A stretch of DNA of 64,000 nucleotides from Hordeum vulgare subsp. vulgare (Eukaryota; Streptophyta; Magnoliopsida; Poales; Poaceae). Positions 1 to 12,167 of the stretch are shown here, one piece after another. The position numbers were made by a program, and so were the translations under genes. The notes below the pieces were generated by a model. That model saw only the letters and a list, made by a program, of their open reading frames with translations, did not search any database and had not been told where the DNA came from. The stretch's first letter is position 1, and every line of letters starts with the position of its first letter. The DNA is taken from NCBI RefSeq assembly GCF_904849725.1, contig NC_058523.1:109122189-109186188 (forward strand). Reading direction: 5' to 3'.

Positions 1-1195
1 CCTTGGACAACCATCGGCCTTGCCACAGTTCGATCCGGTGTTGTAGACTGTAGAAGCTCATCATGAAAAACAAGTCTTTTACGGGTCTTCAGTAAGTGCA
101 TGGCAGCAACATGCAACCCTGGATGTCAAAACAGCGAACGAGGTGCTGCAAAGACCAACAGTGGGTGGCTCATGGCTGCTTCGTATCATGACAGACACAT
201 TACAAGCTGAGATGGCATTGTTGTGAGGGTAGCATTGTTGTTGCGGGCGTCAAAGCGAGCCGTGAGTAGTGTTGCACTGCTCTATGATGGTGGCCCGACT
301 ACTTCGACTATCGAGGCATGCTCTGACCGTCCCGACTACTTCGACGACCATGGTAATTCTCCAAGGTGTGCAGCGATGGCGGCCGGCGACCCAACTTCTT
401 TGAAGACTATGGTGGTGCTATGAGGCATGTTGCAATGACAGCGGTGATGATAAGAGGTGTGATGCAACGGCGACCTGGTTGATTTGACGGCCATGGTGAT
501 GATACGAGGTCTGTTGCAACGGCGTCCCCGTCGAGGAAAGTGGTGATGCTATGAGGCGTGTTGTGATGGCGACCCAACTGCTTCGGCGACAGTGATGGTG
601 CTACCAAACGTGTTTCGACGGTGGCCTGTTCGCTTTCATGATGTTGCGACGACATCCGTCGATGGCCGCGACGATGCTACAACAGCAACATGGTTGTTTA
701 GGCAATGTTGCGACGACGTACTCCGATGATAGACGTCGCCCTGTGTGCTGCGAACGGTCACAACAATATTGCAATGGTTTCTTCCCGTCTGTGGCATTAC
801 AGCGATGATGGCACGACTGCTTCGAAGATGTTACAACAACGATCTGATTCGCGTGCTCGGATGCTGCTGCGATGGCAGCTTCGATGGCTTCAATGTCAGA
901 TGAGGTCTTACGAACGTTACTCAAAGCATGGATTGATAAAGCATGTCAGTAGAAAGAGAAGAATAGCCTACTCTTGTGCGAAACCGGCAACCTCGTGAGC
1001 CCGACAAGACGGTGACAGTGGCCTTCCTGGTACCAAGCGATGGTGGCCTTCCGTGTTCTACTCTTTCTCGCTATCGGCAACCGTCGTGGACGTGTCGACC
1101 TCATCATTTATATCATATTTAATATGGATCAGAGGACTGTGTTTTGAAGTGTGACATTTATGTCAACTGAAATACAAGGGACCAAAACGAAAGCT
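1..1195. other. Intergenic flank outside the nest, no gene seen
   Basis: This is host DNA to the left of the MULE. Because the MULE is flanked by a direct 9-bp duplication, this sequence was originally contiguous with position 61678 onward, so it is the region downstream of the P450 gene. Short ORFs on both strands overlap one another and look like by-products of a degenerate GC-rich repeat at about 380-740. The last 120 bases are AT-rich and featureless. I see no RNA gene and no recognisable protein. Confidence 0.6.
380..740. repeat. Degenerate tandem repeat, period about 50 bp
   Basis: A core like GATGCTATGAGGCGTGTTGC recurs with variations near 419, 450, 502, 548 and 600, spaced by roughly 30-52 bases, each followed by variants of GGCGACCCAACTGCTTCG. 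The spacing and sequence are both degraded. Overlapping ORFs on both strands here are explained by this repeat. I cannot assign it to a named transposon. Confidence 0.5.
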
Positions 1196-1204
1196 TTCAA
1201 GGTG

Positions 1205-1694
1205 GATTTTTTTTCAAAACTACTACGTATTTTCTAAAAAATTCAAAAAGCATATGTTCTTTTTTTTAAATGTCAAAACTAGCACCCCGTCAACCTCTGG
1301 TGGGCCGACGGGGGACATATTGGTCTGTGGGAGGCTGAAATGGGCCTGTCGGCCTGCGGGTGGCCGAAGAGCCACATGTTGGCCTGCGGTTGGCCGAAGA
1401 GGGCCCGTCGGCCTCTAGGAGGCCGAAGAGTGTCAGGGGCACAAAACGTAATTAAGATGGCCTCAAATGAAAACGTTATCAACATGAACTATATTCGTCT
1501 CATTGATTCGGTCGATATTGATATAAAAAACGTCTTAATCCGAAGTCGTATGCGAACTTAGAGCCAAAACAGGATCAGGGACAAAAGCTATAGAGTTACT
1601 TCGGACACACCGAATGGATGTCAGAAAATTTGATGCACTTGGTGAGACCGTGTGGAATACAGAAGAGTACATAAGTATGGTTATGTTCACTCGA
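1205..1694 (+). repeat. MULE left terminal inverted repeat
   Basis: It aligns over its whole length with the reverse complement of 61197-61668. Landmarks shared in order are the T8 tract, CAAAACTACTACGTATTTT, a GC-rich block with GGCCGAAGAG-type units, GTGTCAGGGGCACAAAAC, GAGCCAAAACAGG and CCGTGTGGAATACAGAAGAG. The GC block (about 1296-1440) is a run of imperfect units of about 29 bp containing GGCCTGCGGGTGGCCGAAGAG-like words. Confidence 0.85.
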
Positions 1695-1770
1695 TGATAC
1701 CGAGTGAACGTGACCAAACTCTCCGAGTGACTGCATAAATCTTGTTAACCCCATTTTAAAATATGCTTCC

Positions 1771-3602
1771 TGTTGGTGAACGTCGCATGGGAAACAAAAA
1801 ATTTCCTACGCGCACGAAGACCTATCATGGTGATGTCCATCTACGAGAGGGGATGTGTGATCTACGTACCCTTGTAGACCGTATAGCAGAAGCGTTAGTG
1901 AACGCGGTTGATGTAGTGGAACGTCCTCACGTCCCTCGATCCGCCCTGCGAACCGTCCCGCGATCAGTCCCACGATCTAGTGCCTAACGGACGGCACCTC
2001 CGCGTTCAGCACACGTACAGCTCGACGATGATCTCGGCCTTCTTGATCCAGCAAGAGAGACGGAGAGGTAGAAGATTTCTCCGGCAGCGTGACGGCGCTC
2101 CGGAGGTTGGTGATGATCTTGTCTCAGCAGGGCTCCGCCCGAGCTCCGCAAAAACACGATCTAGAGGAAAAACTGTGGAGGTGTCTGGTCGGGCTGCCGT
2201 GGAGAAGTCGTCTCAAATCAGCCCTAAAACCTCCGTATATATAGGGGGAAGAGGGGGAGCCTTGCCTTGGGGCTCAAGGAGCCCCAAGGGGGTCGGCTGA
2301 GCCAAGGGGGGAAGGTCTCCCCCCCCCCAAACCGAGTCCAACTTGGTTTGGTGGGTGGAGTCCTTCTTCCCTTTCCCACCTCCTCCTTTTTTTCTTTTCT
2401 CTTTGATTTTCTTCCTATGGCGCATAGGGCCTTCTTGGGCTGTCCCACAAGCCCACTAAGGGCTGGTGTGCCACCCCCAAGGCCTAAGGGCTTCCCGAGG
2501 GTGGGTTGCCCCCCCCCCCCCCCCCCGGTGAACTCCCGGAACCCATTCGTCATTCCCGGTACATTCCTGGTAACTCCGAAAACCTTCCGGTAATCAAATG
2601 AGGTCATCCTATATATCAATCTTCGTTTCCGAACCATTTCGGAAACCCTCGTGACGTCCGTGACCTCATCCGAGACTCCGAACAACATTCGGTAACCAAC
2701 CATATAACTGAAATACGCATAAAACAACGTTGAACCTTAAGTGTGCAGACCCTGCGGGTTCGAGAACTATGTAGACATAACCCGAGGGACTCCTCGGTCA
2801 ATATCCAATAGCGGGACCTGGATGCCCATATTGGATCCTACATATTCTACGAAGATCTTATCGTTTGAACCTTAGTGCCAAGGATTCATATAATCCCGTA
2901 TGTCATTCCCTTTGTCCTTCGGTATGTTACTTGCCCGAGATTCGATCGTCAGTATCCGCATACCTATTTCAATCTCGTTTACCGGCAAGTCTCTTTACTC
3001 GTTCCGTAATACAAGATCCCGCAACTTACGCTAAGTCACATTGCTTGCAAGGCTTGTGTGTGATGTTGTATTACCGAGTGGGTCCCGAGATACCTCTCCG
3101 TCACACGGAGTGACAAATCCCAGTCTTGATCCATACTAACTCAACGAACACCTTCGGAGATACCTGTAGAGCATATTTATAGTCACCCAGTTACGTTGTG
3201 ACGTTTGATACACACAAAGTATTCCTCCGGTGTTAGTGAGTTATATGATCTCATGGTCATAGGAACAAATACTTGACACGCAGAAAAACAGTAGCAACAA
3301 AATGACACGATCAACATGCTACGTCTATTAGTTTGGCTCTAGTCCATCACGTGATTCTCCTAATGACGTGATCCAGTTATCAAGCAACAACACCTTGTTC
3401 ATAATCAGAAGACACTGACTATCTTTGATCAACTGGCTAGCCAACTAGAGGCTTGCTAGGGACAGTGTTTTGTCTATGTATCCACACATGTAAATGAGTC
3501 TTCATTCAATACAATTATAGCATGGATAATAAACGATTATCTTGATACAGGAATTATAATGATAATTATATTTATTATTGCCTCTAGGGCATAATTCCAA
3601 CA
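1771..3602 (-). repeat. Copia 1 3' LTR
   Basis: It is 1832 bp and near-identical to 8889-10710. It ends TTATTGCCTCTAGGGCATAATTCCAACA-like on the plus strand, the reverse complement of the Angela/BARE start TGTTGGAAATATGCCCTAG. It holds a poly-C tract at about 2507-2526 and a TATATATA box at 2236-2243. Confidence 0.93.
2236..2243 (-). promoter_or_regulatory. TATA box in Copia 1 3' LTR
   Basis: The minus strand reads CCCCCTATATATACGGAGG, matching the equivalent positions 9353-9360 in the other LTR and TATATATATT in both Copia 2 LTRs. It is the likely LTR promoter TATA. In this LTR it would drive transcription outward toward position 1. Confidence 0.6.
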
Positions 3603-3618
3603 GTCTCCCACTTGCACT
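3603..3618 (-). other. Copia 1 polypurine tract
   Basis: On the minus strand AGTGCAAGTGGGAGAC abuts the 3' LTR. This is the position and composition of the plus-strand primer, and Copia 2 has an almost identical tract at 44529-44543. Confidence 0.8.
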
Positions 3619-3654
3619 AGAGTCAATAATCTAGCCCTCACATCATCATGCGAA

Positions 3655-6600
3655 TTACATTGTAATAAATCTAACACCCATACAGTTCTGGTGTTGATAA
3701 TGCTTTGCCCGTGGAACAGGTTTAGCCAGCGGGTCTGCAACATTCAGATCCGTGTGCACTTTGCATATATTTATGTCCTCCCCTTCGACGTAGTCGCGGA
3801 TGAGGTTGAAGCATCGTTTGATGTGTCTGGACTTCTTGTGAAACCGTGGTTCCTTTGCTAAGGCAATGGAACCCGTGTTGTCACAGAACAAGGTTATTGG
3901 ATTCAGTGCGCTTGGCACCACTCCAAGATCCGTCATGAATTTCTTCATCCAGACACTCTCCTTAGCCGCCTCCGGGGCAGCCATGTACTCCGCTTCACAT
4001 GTAGAATCTGCTACGACGCTTTGCTTGGAACTGCACCAGCTTACCGAACCCCCATTAAGAATAAATATGTATCCGGTTTGCGACTTAGAGTCGTCCGGAT
4101 CTGTGTCAAGCTTGCATCGACGTAACCTTTTACGGCGAGCTCTTCGTCACCTCCATACACGAGAAACATCTCCTTAGTCCTTTTCAGGTACTTCAGGATA
4201 TTATTGACCGCCGTCAAGTGATCCACTCCTGGATTACTCTGGAACCTACCTGCCATACTTATGGCCAGGCTAACGTCCGGTCTAGTGCACAGCATTGCAT
4301 ACATGATAGAACCTATGGCTGAAGCATAGGGGACGATGCGCATACGCTCTCTATCCTCATCAGTTGCTGGGCACTGAGTCTTACTCAATCTCGTACCTTG
4401 TAAAACTGGCAAGAACCCTTTCTTGGACTGTTCCATTTTGAACCTCTTCAAAACTTTATCAAGGTATGTGCTTTGTGAAAGTCCTATCAGGCGTTTTGAT
4501 CTATCCCTGTAGATCTTAATGCCTAGAATGTAAGCAGCTTCTCCTAGGTCCTTCATAGAGAAACTTTTATTCAAGTAATCCTTTATGCTCTCCAAAAACT
4601 CTACGTTGTTTCCAATCAGCAATATGTCATCCACATATAATATTAGAAACGCCACAGAGCTCCCACTCACTTTCTTGTAAATACAAGATTCTCCAACCAA
4701 TTGTATAAACCCAAATGCTTTGATCACCTCATTAAAGCGTTTGTTCCAACTCCGAGATGCTTGCACCAGTCCATAAACGGATCGCTGGATCTTGCACACC
4801 TTGTTAGCATTCTTAGGATCGACAAAACCTTCGGGTTGCATCATATACAATTCTTCCTTAAGGAAACCGTGAAGGAACGCCGTTCTGACATCCATCTGCC
4901 AGATTTCATAATCGAAAAATGCAGCTATTGCTAACATGATTCTGACAGACTTAAGCATCGCTACGGGTGAGAATGTCTCATCGTAGTCAACTCCTTGAAC
5001 TTGTGAAAACCCCTTTGCCACAAGTCATGCTTTATAAACGGTCACATTGCCGTCAACATCCTTCTTCCTCTTAAAGATCCATTTGTTCTGAATAGCCTTG
5101 CGGCCCTCAGGCAGTACTTCCAAAGTCCACACTTCGTTCTCATACATGGATCCTATCTCGGACTTCATGGCTTCTAGCCATTTGTTGGAATCTGGGCCCA
5201 CCATTGCTTCTTCATAATTTGCAGGTTCATTGTTGTCCAGCAACATGATTGATAAGACGGGATTACCGTACCACTCTGGAGCAGCACGTGGTCTCGTCGA
5301 CCTGCGTGGTTCGACAGAAACTTGAACCAGAGTTTCATGATCATTATCATTAACTTCCTCCTCAATCGGCGTCGCAACGACAGAGGTTTCCCCTTGCCCT
5401 GCGCCACCATCCAGAGGGAAGAGAGGTTCGACAACCTCGTCAAGTTCTATCTTCCTCCCACTCAATTCTCTCGAGAGAAACTCCTTCTCGAGAAAAGCTC
5501 CGTTTTTAGCAACAAACACTTTGCCCTCGGATTTGAGATAGAAGGTGTACCCAACTGTCTCTTTTGGGTAGCCTATGAAGACGCACTTTTCCGCTTTGGG
5601 TTCCAGCTTTTCAGGCTGAAGCTTTTTGACATAAGCATCACATCCCCAAACTTTAAGAAACGACAACTTTGGCCTTTTGCCATACCACAGTTCGTATGGT
5701 GTCGTCTCAACGGATTTTGATGGTGCCCTATTTAAAGTGAATGCAGTTGTTTCTAATGCATAACCCCAAAACGATAACGGCAAATCGGTAAGAGACATCA
5801 TAGATCGCACCATCTCTAATAAAGTACGATTACAACGTTCGGACACACCATTACACTGTGATGTTCCACGCGGTGTCAACTGTGAAACAATTCCACATTG
5901 TCTTAAGTGAGCACCAAACTCGAAACTCAGATATTCACCCCCACGATCAGACCGTAGGAACTTGATCTTCTTGTTACGATGATTTTCAACTTCACTCTGA
6001 AATTGCTTGAACTTTTCAAATGTTTCAGACTTGTGCTTCATTAAGTAGACATAACCATATCTACTCAAATCGTCAGTGAAGGTGAGAAAATAACGATATC
6101 CGCCGCGTGCCTCTACGCTCATCGGACCACACACATCGGTATGTTTGATCTCCAACAAGTCACTTGCATGCTCCATTGTTCCGGAGAACGGAGTTTTAGT
6201 CATCTTGCCCATGAGGCATGGTTCGCACGTGTCAAATGCATCAAAGTCAAGTGACTCCAAAAGTCCATCGGCATGGAGTTTCTTCATGCGCTTTACACCA
6301 ATATGACCTAAGTGGCAGTGCCACAAAAATATGGCGCTATCATTGTTAACTCTAACTCTTTTGGTCTCAATGTTATGTATGTGTGTATCGCTATCAAGAT
6401 TCAATATGAACAATCCTCTCACATTGGGTGCATGACCACAAAAGATGTTACTCATAGAAATAGAACAACCATTATTCTCTGACTTAAAAGAGTAACCGTC
6501 TCGCAATAAACAAGATCCAGATATAATGTTCATGCTCAACGCAGGCACTAAATAACAATGATTCAAGTTCATAACTAATCCTGATGGTAACTGAAGTGAA

Positions 6601-7013
6601 ACTGTGCCGACGGCGATTGCATCAACCTTGGAACCATTTCCTACGCGCATTGTCACTTCATCTTTCGCCAGCCTTCGTCTATTCCGCATTTCCTGTTTCG
6701 AGTTGCAAATATGAGCAACAGAACCAGTATCGAATACCCAGGCACTACTACGAGAGCCGGTTAAGTACACATCAATAACATGTATATCAAATATACCTGA
6801 TTTTTCTTTGTCCGCCTTCTTATCTGCCAGATACTTGGGGCAATTGCGCTTCCAATGACCCATACACTTGCAATAGTAACACTCTGTTTCAGGCTTAGGT
6901 CCAGCTTTGGGTTTCTTCATCGGATTGGCAACAGGCTTGCCGCTCTTCTTTGAATTACCCTTCTTGCCTTTGCCGTTTCTCTTGAAACTAGTGGTCTTAT
7001 TCACCATCAACAC
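3655..7013 (-). pseudogene. Copia 1 pol: zinc knuckle, protease, integrase, RT, RNase H, disabled
   Basis: Reading on the minus strand, 7013-5025 encodes a CCHC knuckle (CYYCKCMGHWKRNC), the protease motif DTGS, the pre-integrase HHCC segment starting WHCHLGH, and integrase with TDD, SDRGGEY and a glutamate in GVSERCNRTL. The start of RT (NKWIFKRKKDVDGN) follows. A TGA at 5025-5027 stands where related copies have an arginine codon (YKA-stop-LVAKGF), consistent with a CGA to TGA transition. The same frame then continues to 4041 with RT motif YVDDILLIGN. A further frameshift near 4090 separates the RNase H start (GYVDAS) from its end at 3984-3655 (CDNTGSIALAKEP). The protein cannot be made intact, but every domain is recognisable. 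Confidence 0.9.
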
Positions 7014-7633
7014 TTGATGCTCTTTAGGAGTTCAGACTCTGCGACTTTCAGCATCGCAAACAACTCGCCGGGAGACTTGTTCATCCCTTGCATGTTGTAG
7101 TTCAACACAAAGCCTTTATAGCTTGGCGGCAGTGATTGAAGGATTCTGTCAGTGATAGCCTCTTGCGGGAGTTCAATCCCCAGCTCAGCTAGACGGTTTG
7201 AGTACCCAGACATTTTGAGCACATGTTCACTGACAGACGAGTTCTCCTCCATCTTGCAAGCATAGAATTTATCGGAGGTCTCATACCTCTCGATCCGGGC
7301 GTTCTTCTGAAAGATAAACTTCAACTCCTGGAACATCTCAAATGCTCCATGACGCTCAAAGCGACGTTGAAGTCCCGGTTCTAAGCCTTACAAGACTGCA
7401 CATTAAACTATTGAGTAGTCCTCCTTACGTGCTAACCAAGCGTTCTTAACATCCTGATCAGCCGTAGCGGGTGGTTCATCTCCTAGCGCAGCATTAAGGA
7501 CATAATCCTTCTTCCCAGCTTGTAAGATTAGCTTAACATTACGAGCCCAGTCTACAAAGTTGCTTCCATCATCTTTCAACTTAGCTTTCTCTAGGAACAT
7601 ATTAAAATTCAGGGTGACTGTCGCGTGAGCCAT
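7007..7633 (-). pseudogene. Copia 1 gag, broken into two pieces
   Basis: The N-terminal part (7633-7403) starts MAHATVTLNFNMFLEKAKL and contains the DWARN motif typical of BARE/Angela Gag. The C-terminal half (7336-7007) contains SVSEHVLKMSGYSNRLAELG and LPPSYKGFVLNYNMQGM. A stop or frameshift lies at about 7337-7402, and another one-base shift near 7020-7035 separates Gag from the zinc-knuckle frame. The capsid domain is of the UBN2/retrotran_gag type that packages the element RNA. Confidence 0.85.
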
Positions 7634-8870
7634 GATCTACAACACAAATATATTCAAAGTGGACTTAGACTATGTTCAAGATAATTAGAGTTTAACTTAA
7701 TCAAATTATTCGCTAAACTCCCACTCAAAAAGTACATCTCTCTAGTCATTTGAGTGGTTCATGATCCACTTACACTAGCTCAAGTCCGATCATCACGTGA
7801 GTTGAGCATAGTTTCAGTGGTAAGCATCCCTATGCTAATCATATCATCTATATGATTCATGATCGACCTTTCGAACTCATGTGTTCCGAGGCCATGTCTG
7901 CACATGCTAGGCTCGTCAAGCTTAACTCGAGTTTTCCGCGTGCGCAACTGTTTTGCACCCGTTGTATGTCAACGTTGAGTCTATCACACCCGATCATCAA
8001 GTGGTGTCTCGAAACGACGAACTGTAGCAACGGTGCACAGTCGTGGAGAACACAATTTCGTCTTGAAATTTTAGTGAGAGATCACCTCATAATGCTACCG
8101 TCGTTCTAAGCAAAATAAGGTGCATAAAAGGATTAACATCACATGCAATTCATAAGTGACATGATATGGCCATCATCACGTGCTCCTTGATCTCCATCAC
8201 CAAAGCACCGGCACGATCTTCTTGTCACCGGCGCCACACCATGATCTCCATCAATGTGTCGCCATCGGGGTTGTCGTGCTACTCATGCTATTACTACTAA
8301 AGCTATATCCTAGCAAAATAGTAAACGCATCTGCAAGCACAAACGTTAGTATAAAGACAACCCTATGGCTCCTACCGGTTGTCGTACCATCGACGTGCAA
8401 GTCGATATTATCTATTACAACATGATCATCTCATACATCCAATATATCACATCACATCGTTGGCCATATCACATCACAAGCATACCCTGCAAAAACAAGT
8501 TAGACGTCCTCTAATTTTGTTGTTGCATGTTTTACGTGGTGACCATGGGTATCTAGTAGGATCGCATCTTACTTACGCAAACACCACAACGGAGATATAT
8601 GAGTTGCTATTTAACCTCATCCAAGGACCTCCTCGGTCAAATCCGATTCAACTAAAGTTTGAGAAACTGACACTTGCCAGTCATCTTCGAGCAACGGGGT
8701 TACTCGTAGCGATGAAACCAGTCTCTCGTAAGCGTACGAGTAATGTTGGTCCGAGCCGCTTCGATCCAACAATACCGCGGAATCAAGAAAAGACTAAGGA
8801 GGGCAGCAAAACGTACATCACCGCCCACAAAAACTTTTGTGTTCTACTCGAGAAGACATCTACGCATGAA
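7634..8870 (-). other. Copia 1 leader (5' UTR), no sense gene
   Basis: About 1.2 kb lies between the primer site and gag, as is usual for BARE/Angela. It has no long sense ORF. The opposite (plus) strand has a 167-codon ORF at 8379-8882 whose C-terminal half resembles an antisense ORF in the Copia 2 leader (39443-39709). Confidence 0.7.
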
Positions 8871-8874
8871 CCTA

Positions 8875-8887
8875 GCTCATGATGCCA
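8875..8887 (-). other. Copia 1 primer-binding site, mutated
   Basis: Next to the 5' LTR the minus strand reads GTGGCATCATGAGCTAGGTTC, where an intact initiator-tRNA-Met site would read TGGTATCAGAGC (present at 29299 and 48596). A T-to-C change and an inserted T fit decay after insertion. Confidence 0.65.
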
Positions 8888-8888
8888 C

Positions 8889-10710
8889 TGTTGGTGAACG
8901 TCGCATGGGAAACAAAAAATTTCTACGCGCACGAAGACCTATCATGGTGATGTCCATCTACGAGAGCGGATGTGTGATCTACGTAAACTTGTAGACCGTA
9001 CAGCAGAAGCATTAGTGAACGCGGTTGATGTAGTGGAACGTCCTCACGTCCATCGATCCGCCCTGCGAACCGTCCCGCGATCAGTCCCATGATCTAGTGC
9101 CGAACGGACGGCACCTCCGCGTTCAGCACACGTACAGCTCGACGATGATCTCGGCCTTCTTGATCCAGCAAGAGAGACGGAGAGGTAGAAGAGTTCTCCG
9201 GCAGCGTGACGGCGCTCCGGAGGTTGGTGATGATCTTGTCTCAGCAGGGCTCCGCCCGAGCTCCGCAGAAACGCGATCTAGAGGAAAAACCGTGGAGGTG
9301 TGTGGTCGGGCTGCCGTGGAAAAGTCGTCTCAAATCAGCCCTAAAACCTCCGTATATATAGGGGGAAGAGGGGGATCCTTGCCTTGGGGCTCAAGGAGCC
9401 CCAAGGGGGTCGGCCGAGCTAAGGGGGGGAGGTCTCTCCCCCCCCCCAAACCGAGTCCAACTTGTTTGGTGGGTGGAGTCCTTCTTCCCTTTCCCACCTC
9501 CTCCTTTTTTTTCTCTATGATTTTCTTCCTATGGCGCATAGGGCTTTCTTGGGCTGTCCCACCAGCCCACTAACGGCTGGTGTGCCACCCCCAATGCCTA
9601 TGGGCTTCCCCGGGGTGGGTTGCCCCCCCCCCCCCCGGTGAACTCCCGGAACCCATTCGTCATTCCCGGTACATTCCCAGTAACTCCGAAAACCTTCCGG
9701 TAATAAAATGAGGTCATCCTATATATCAATCTTCGTTTCCGGACCATTTCGGAAACCCTCGTGACGTCTGTGATCTCATCCGGGACTCCGAACAACATTC
9801 AGTAACCAACCATATAACTCAAATACGCATAAAACAACGTCGAACCTTAAGTGTGCAGACCCTGCGGGTTCGAGAATGATGTAGACATGACCCGAGAGAC
9901 TCCTCGGTCAATATCCAATAGCGGGACCTGGATGCCCATATTGGATCCTACATATTCTACGAAGATCTTATCGTTTGAACCTCAGTGCCAAGGATTCATA
10001 TAATCCCGTATGTCATTCCCTTTGTCCTTCGGTATGTTACTTGCCCGAGATTCGATCGTCAGTATCCGCATACCTATTTCAATCTCGTTTACCGGCAAGT
10101 CTCTTTACTCGTTTCGTAATACAAGATCCCGCAACTTACACTAAGTCACATTGCTTGCAAGGCTTGTGTGTGATGTTGTATTACCGAGTGGGCCCCGAGA
10201 TACCTCTCCGTCACACGGAGTGACAAATCCCAGTCTTGATCCATACTAACTCAATGAACACCTTCGGAGATACCTGTAGAGCATCTTTATAGTCACCCAG
10301 TTACGTTGCGGCGTTTGATACACACAAAGTATTCCTCCGGTGTTAGTGAGTTATATGATCTCACGGTCATAGGAACAAATACTTGGCACGCAGAAAATAG
10401 TAGCAACAAAATGACACGATCAACATGCTACGTCTATTAGTTTGGGTCTAGTCCATCACGTGATTCTCCTAATGACGTGATCCAGTTATCAAGCAACAAC
10501 ACCTTGTTCATAATCAGAAGACACTGACTATCTTTTATCAACTGGCTAGCCAACTAGAGGCTTGCTAGGGACAGTGTTTTGTCTATGTATCCACACATGT
10601 AAATGAGTCTTCATTCAATACAATTATAGCATGGATAATAAACGATTATCTTGATACAGGAATTAAATAATAACTATATTTATTATTGCCTCTAGGGCAT
10701 AATTCCAACA
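8889..10710 (-). repeat. Copia 1 5' LTR
   Basis: It is 1822 bp and the partner of 1771-3602. TATA box TATATATA is at 9353-9360 on the minus strand. It has a shorter poly-C tract (about 9624-9637), so this homopolymer differs in length between the two LTRs. Confidence 0.93.
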
Positions 10711-10715
10711 CTTCC

Positions 10716-10963
10716 ACCATAAAGAAATTATGTTGAGATTACATAAATATGATGCATCCAATTTTCACGATTCATTTGTATCATAATTTTGCTTTTTTAC
10801 GATGCACAACTTGTTTCATACACATCATAGTTATGCTTCTTCATTTCATATGGTTTACTTTAAGTGCTTCACACCGGTACTTCTACATTGTGTTCAGTTT
10901 GCTTCATTGCATGATTTATATTGTTTCTTAGGCATCATCTTTGTATCCAAATCAAACTAATCA
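10716..10963. other. MULE interior, no gene seen
   Basis: This is an AT-rich 248-bp remnant of the MULE between the right TSD of Copia 1 and the Helitron 5' end. I see nothing beyond short chance ORFs. Confidence 0.6.
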
Positions 10964-11104
10964 TCTCTACTATTAAAGGGGATCTGCCGTCTGCCATGAT
11001 GGTTCGACCTTCATCGATCCCCCTTCTATCGCTAAAAGTCCTCCCCACGTCCTCCCGCCAATTTTTTCCAACCCTCCGAAAACCAAAAGGTTCAACTAAA
11101 AAAA
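10964..11104 (+). repeat. Helitron 5' terminal region
   Basis: TCTCTACTATTAAAGGGGA, then a segment with ATGGTTCGACCT, CCTCCCGC and CTTCGTAAACC-like words that is repeated in diverged form at 13389-13530. Terminal conservation with a variable interior is typical of Helitron families. Confidence 0.75.
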
Positions 11105-11229
11105 CCAGTGTTGCACCGTCTCAACGCCTCACCCATGATGCTCACGATGGCAGGCGGGCTGGCGGAGGCTCTCACTTCCTCCATCTCCATCCCATCGAGA
11201 CCTAAAATCTCCAAACGCCGATCCGGGCC

Positions 11230-12167
11230 ATGGACGCCAACTGGCACCCCACCCAGGGGTCGGATCCCGTGGCAGGCAGCGGCGGCGGCGGCGCTGACCC
11301 GACTGTGCCGCCGCCCCCCGCCGCCGGCGACTGGCGCGCGCAGCTCCAGCCCGAGGCGCGCGACAAGATCGTCAATAAGATGTACATATGCAGACCCTAA
11401 TCGGTTCGGCTGGATAGGATTCGCTTTCCCCTCCCCTCCCCTCCCCTCCCTCTAATCTAATCGTATTAGTTCGATCCATTTTTTCCCTGGTTCGAGGAAT
11501 TTCCCGGTCAATTTTGTCGTCGATCCGTCCGATGTAGCTTTGATCTGGCCATATCCGTAGCGGCAACCACGAATTCGCCATCACACATAAGAGCCCCCAG
11601 CTTCTGCGCCGCTCTGTTCTTAATTAATCAGAAATTCCCCGCTACGGGATTCACCAATCAACTTGCAGCGTGCGTGCTTCGAATCCAGCCCAATTACTTT
11701 GTTATTAACACAAGTTTATCGATGGGGAAGTGCAAGTTTGCCATGGCACAGAATGTCACAGGTTCTATTAGCATTGTTCCACGATGCAATTTTGTTCCAA
11801 AACCAGAGTTTCTTGTGTCCTTTCCCAAGGATATTCCCATTATTATGTGCATGATCACGAGTGATGACTAAATCGACCCGCGCAACACCTCATTGGTCTT
11901 ACGAAAGCGAAAATTACACCTTCGTTATAGGAATGGAGGGAGAATATGATTGTGAATTGGATATCTATATCTTGGTTGATCTCCCTACTCTCATTCCACT
12001 TTACGTCTCAGATGCAACATCTTTTTGTCACATCCTGAACTATATATGCGTGTAGAACGGAGACTTTGAAGAAGCATCTACCAGTGTCTGCGCCAGACGG
12101 GCTGAACGAACTTCAAAAGATCACCGTGCGATTCAAAGAGAAGATCTATATTGCAGCAAGCAATCAG
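11230..12167 (+). pseudogene. MED15-like gene fragment: first two exons (KIX domain start), captured by Helitron
   Basis: Exon 1 (11230-11381) starts ATG and encodes MDANWHPTQGSDP, a glycine/proline-rich linker, then DWRAQLQPEARDKIVNK. A GTACAT donor follows. Exon 2 (12056-12167) follows a TGTAG acceptor and encodes TETLKKHLPVSAPDGLNELQ, then KITVRFKEKIYIAASNQ, with donor GTAATT. The exons join in frame (264 nt, 88 codons). This matches the N-terminus and KIX helices of plant MED15, a tail subunit of Mediator that binds activation domains. A usually conserved Met before ETLKKH is Thr here (ATG to ACG). No later MED15 exon follows, so this is a truncated copy carried by the Helitron, with about 60 bp of 5' UTR. 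Confidence 0.8.

Larger units (their letters stand above)
1771..10710 (-). mobile_element. Copia LTR retrotransposon 1, BARE-1/WIS/Angela group, minus strand, complete but decayed
   Basis: The element is bounded by a perfect 5-bp duplication CTTCC at 1766-1770 and 10711-10715. LTR ends read TGTTGG...CCAACA. Reading on the minus strand the order is 5' LTR (8889-10710), leader, gag, protease, integrase, RT, RNase H, polypurine tract, 3' LTR (1771-3602). The integrase-before-RT order is diagnostic of Copia. It is inserted in the left arm of the MULE. Coding regions are nearly full length but carry a few stops and frameshifts. LTRs differ by roughly 2-4% by eye. Confidence 0.93.

Noticed and set aside
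2865..3113. 82-codon ORF repeated at 9975-10223
   Set aside because: It is part of the Copia LTR and antisense to it; duplication reflects the two LTRs.
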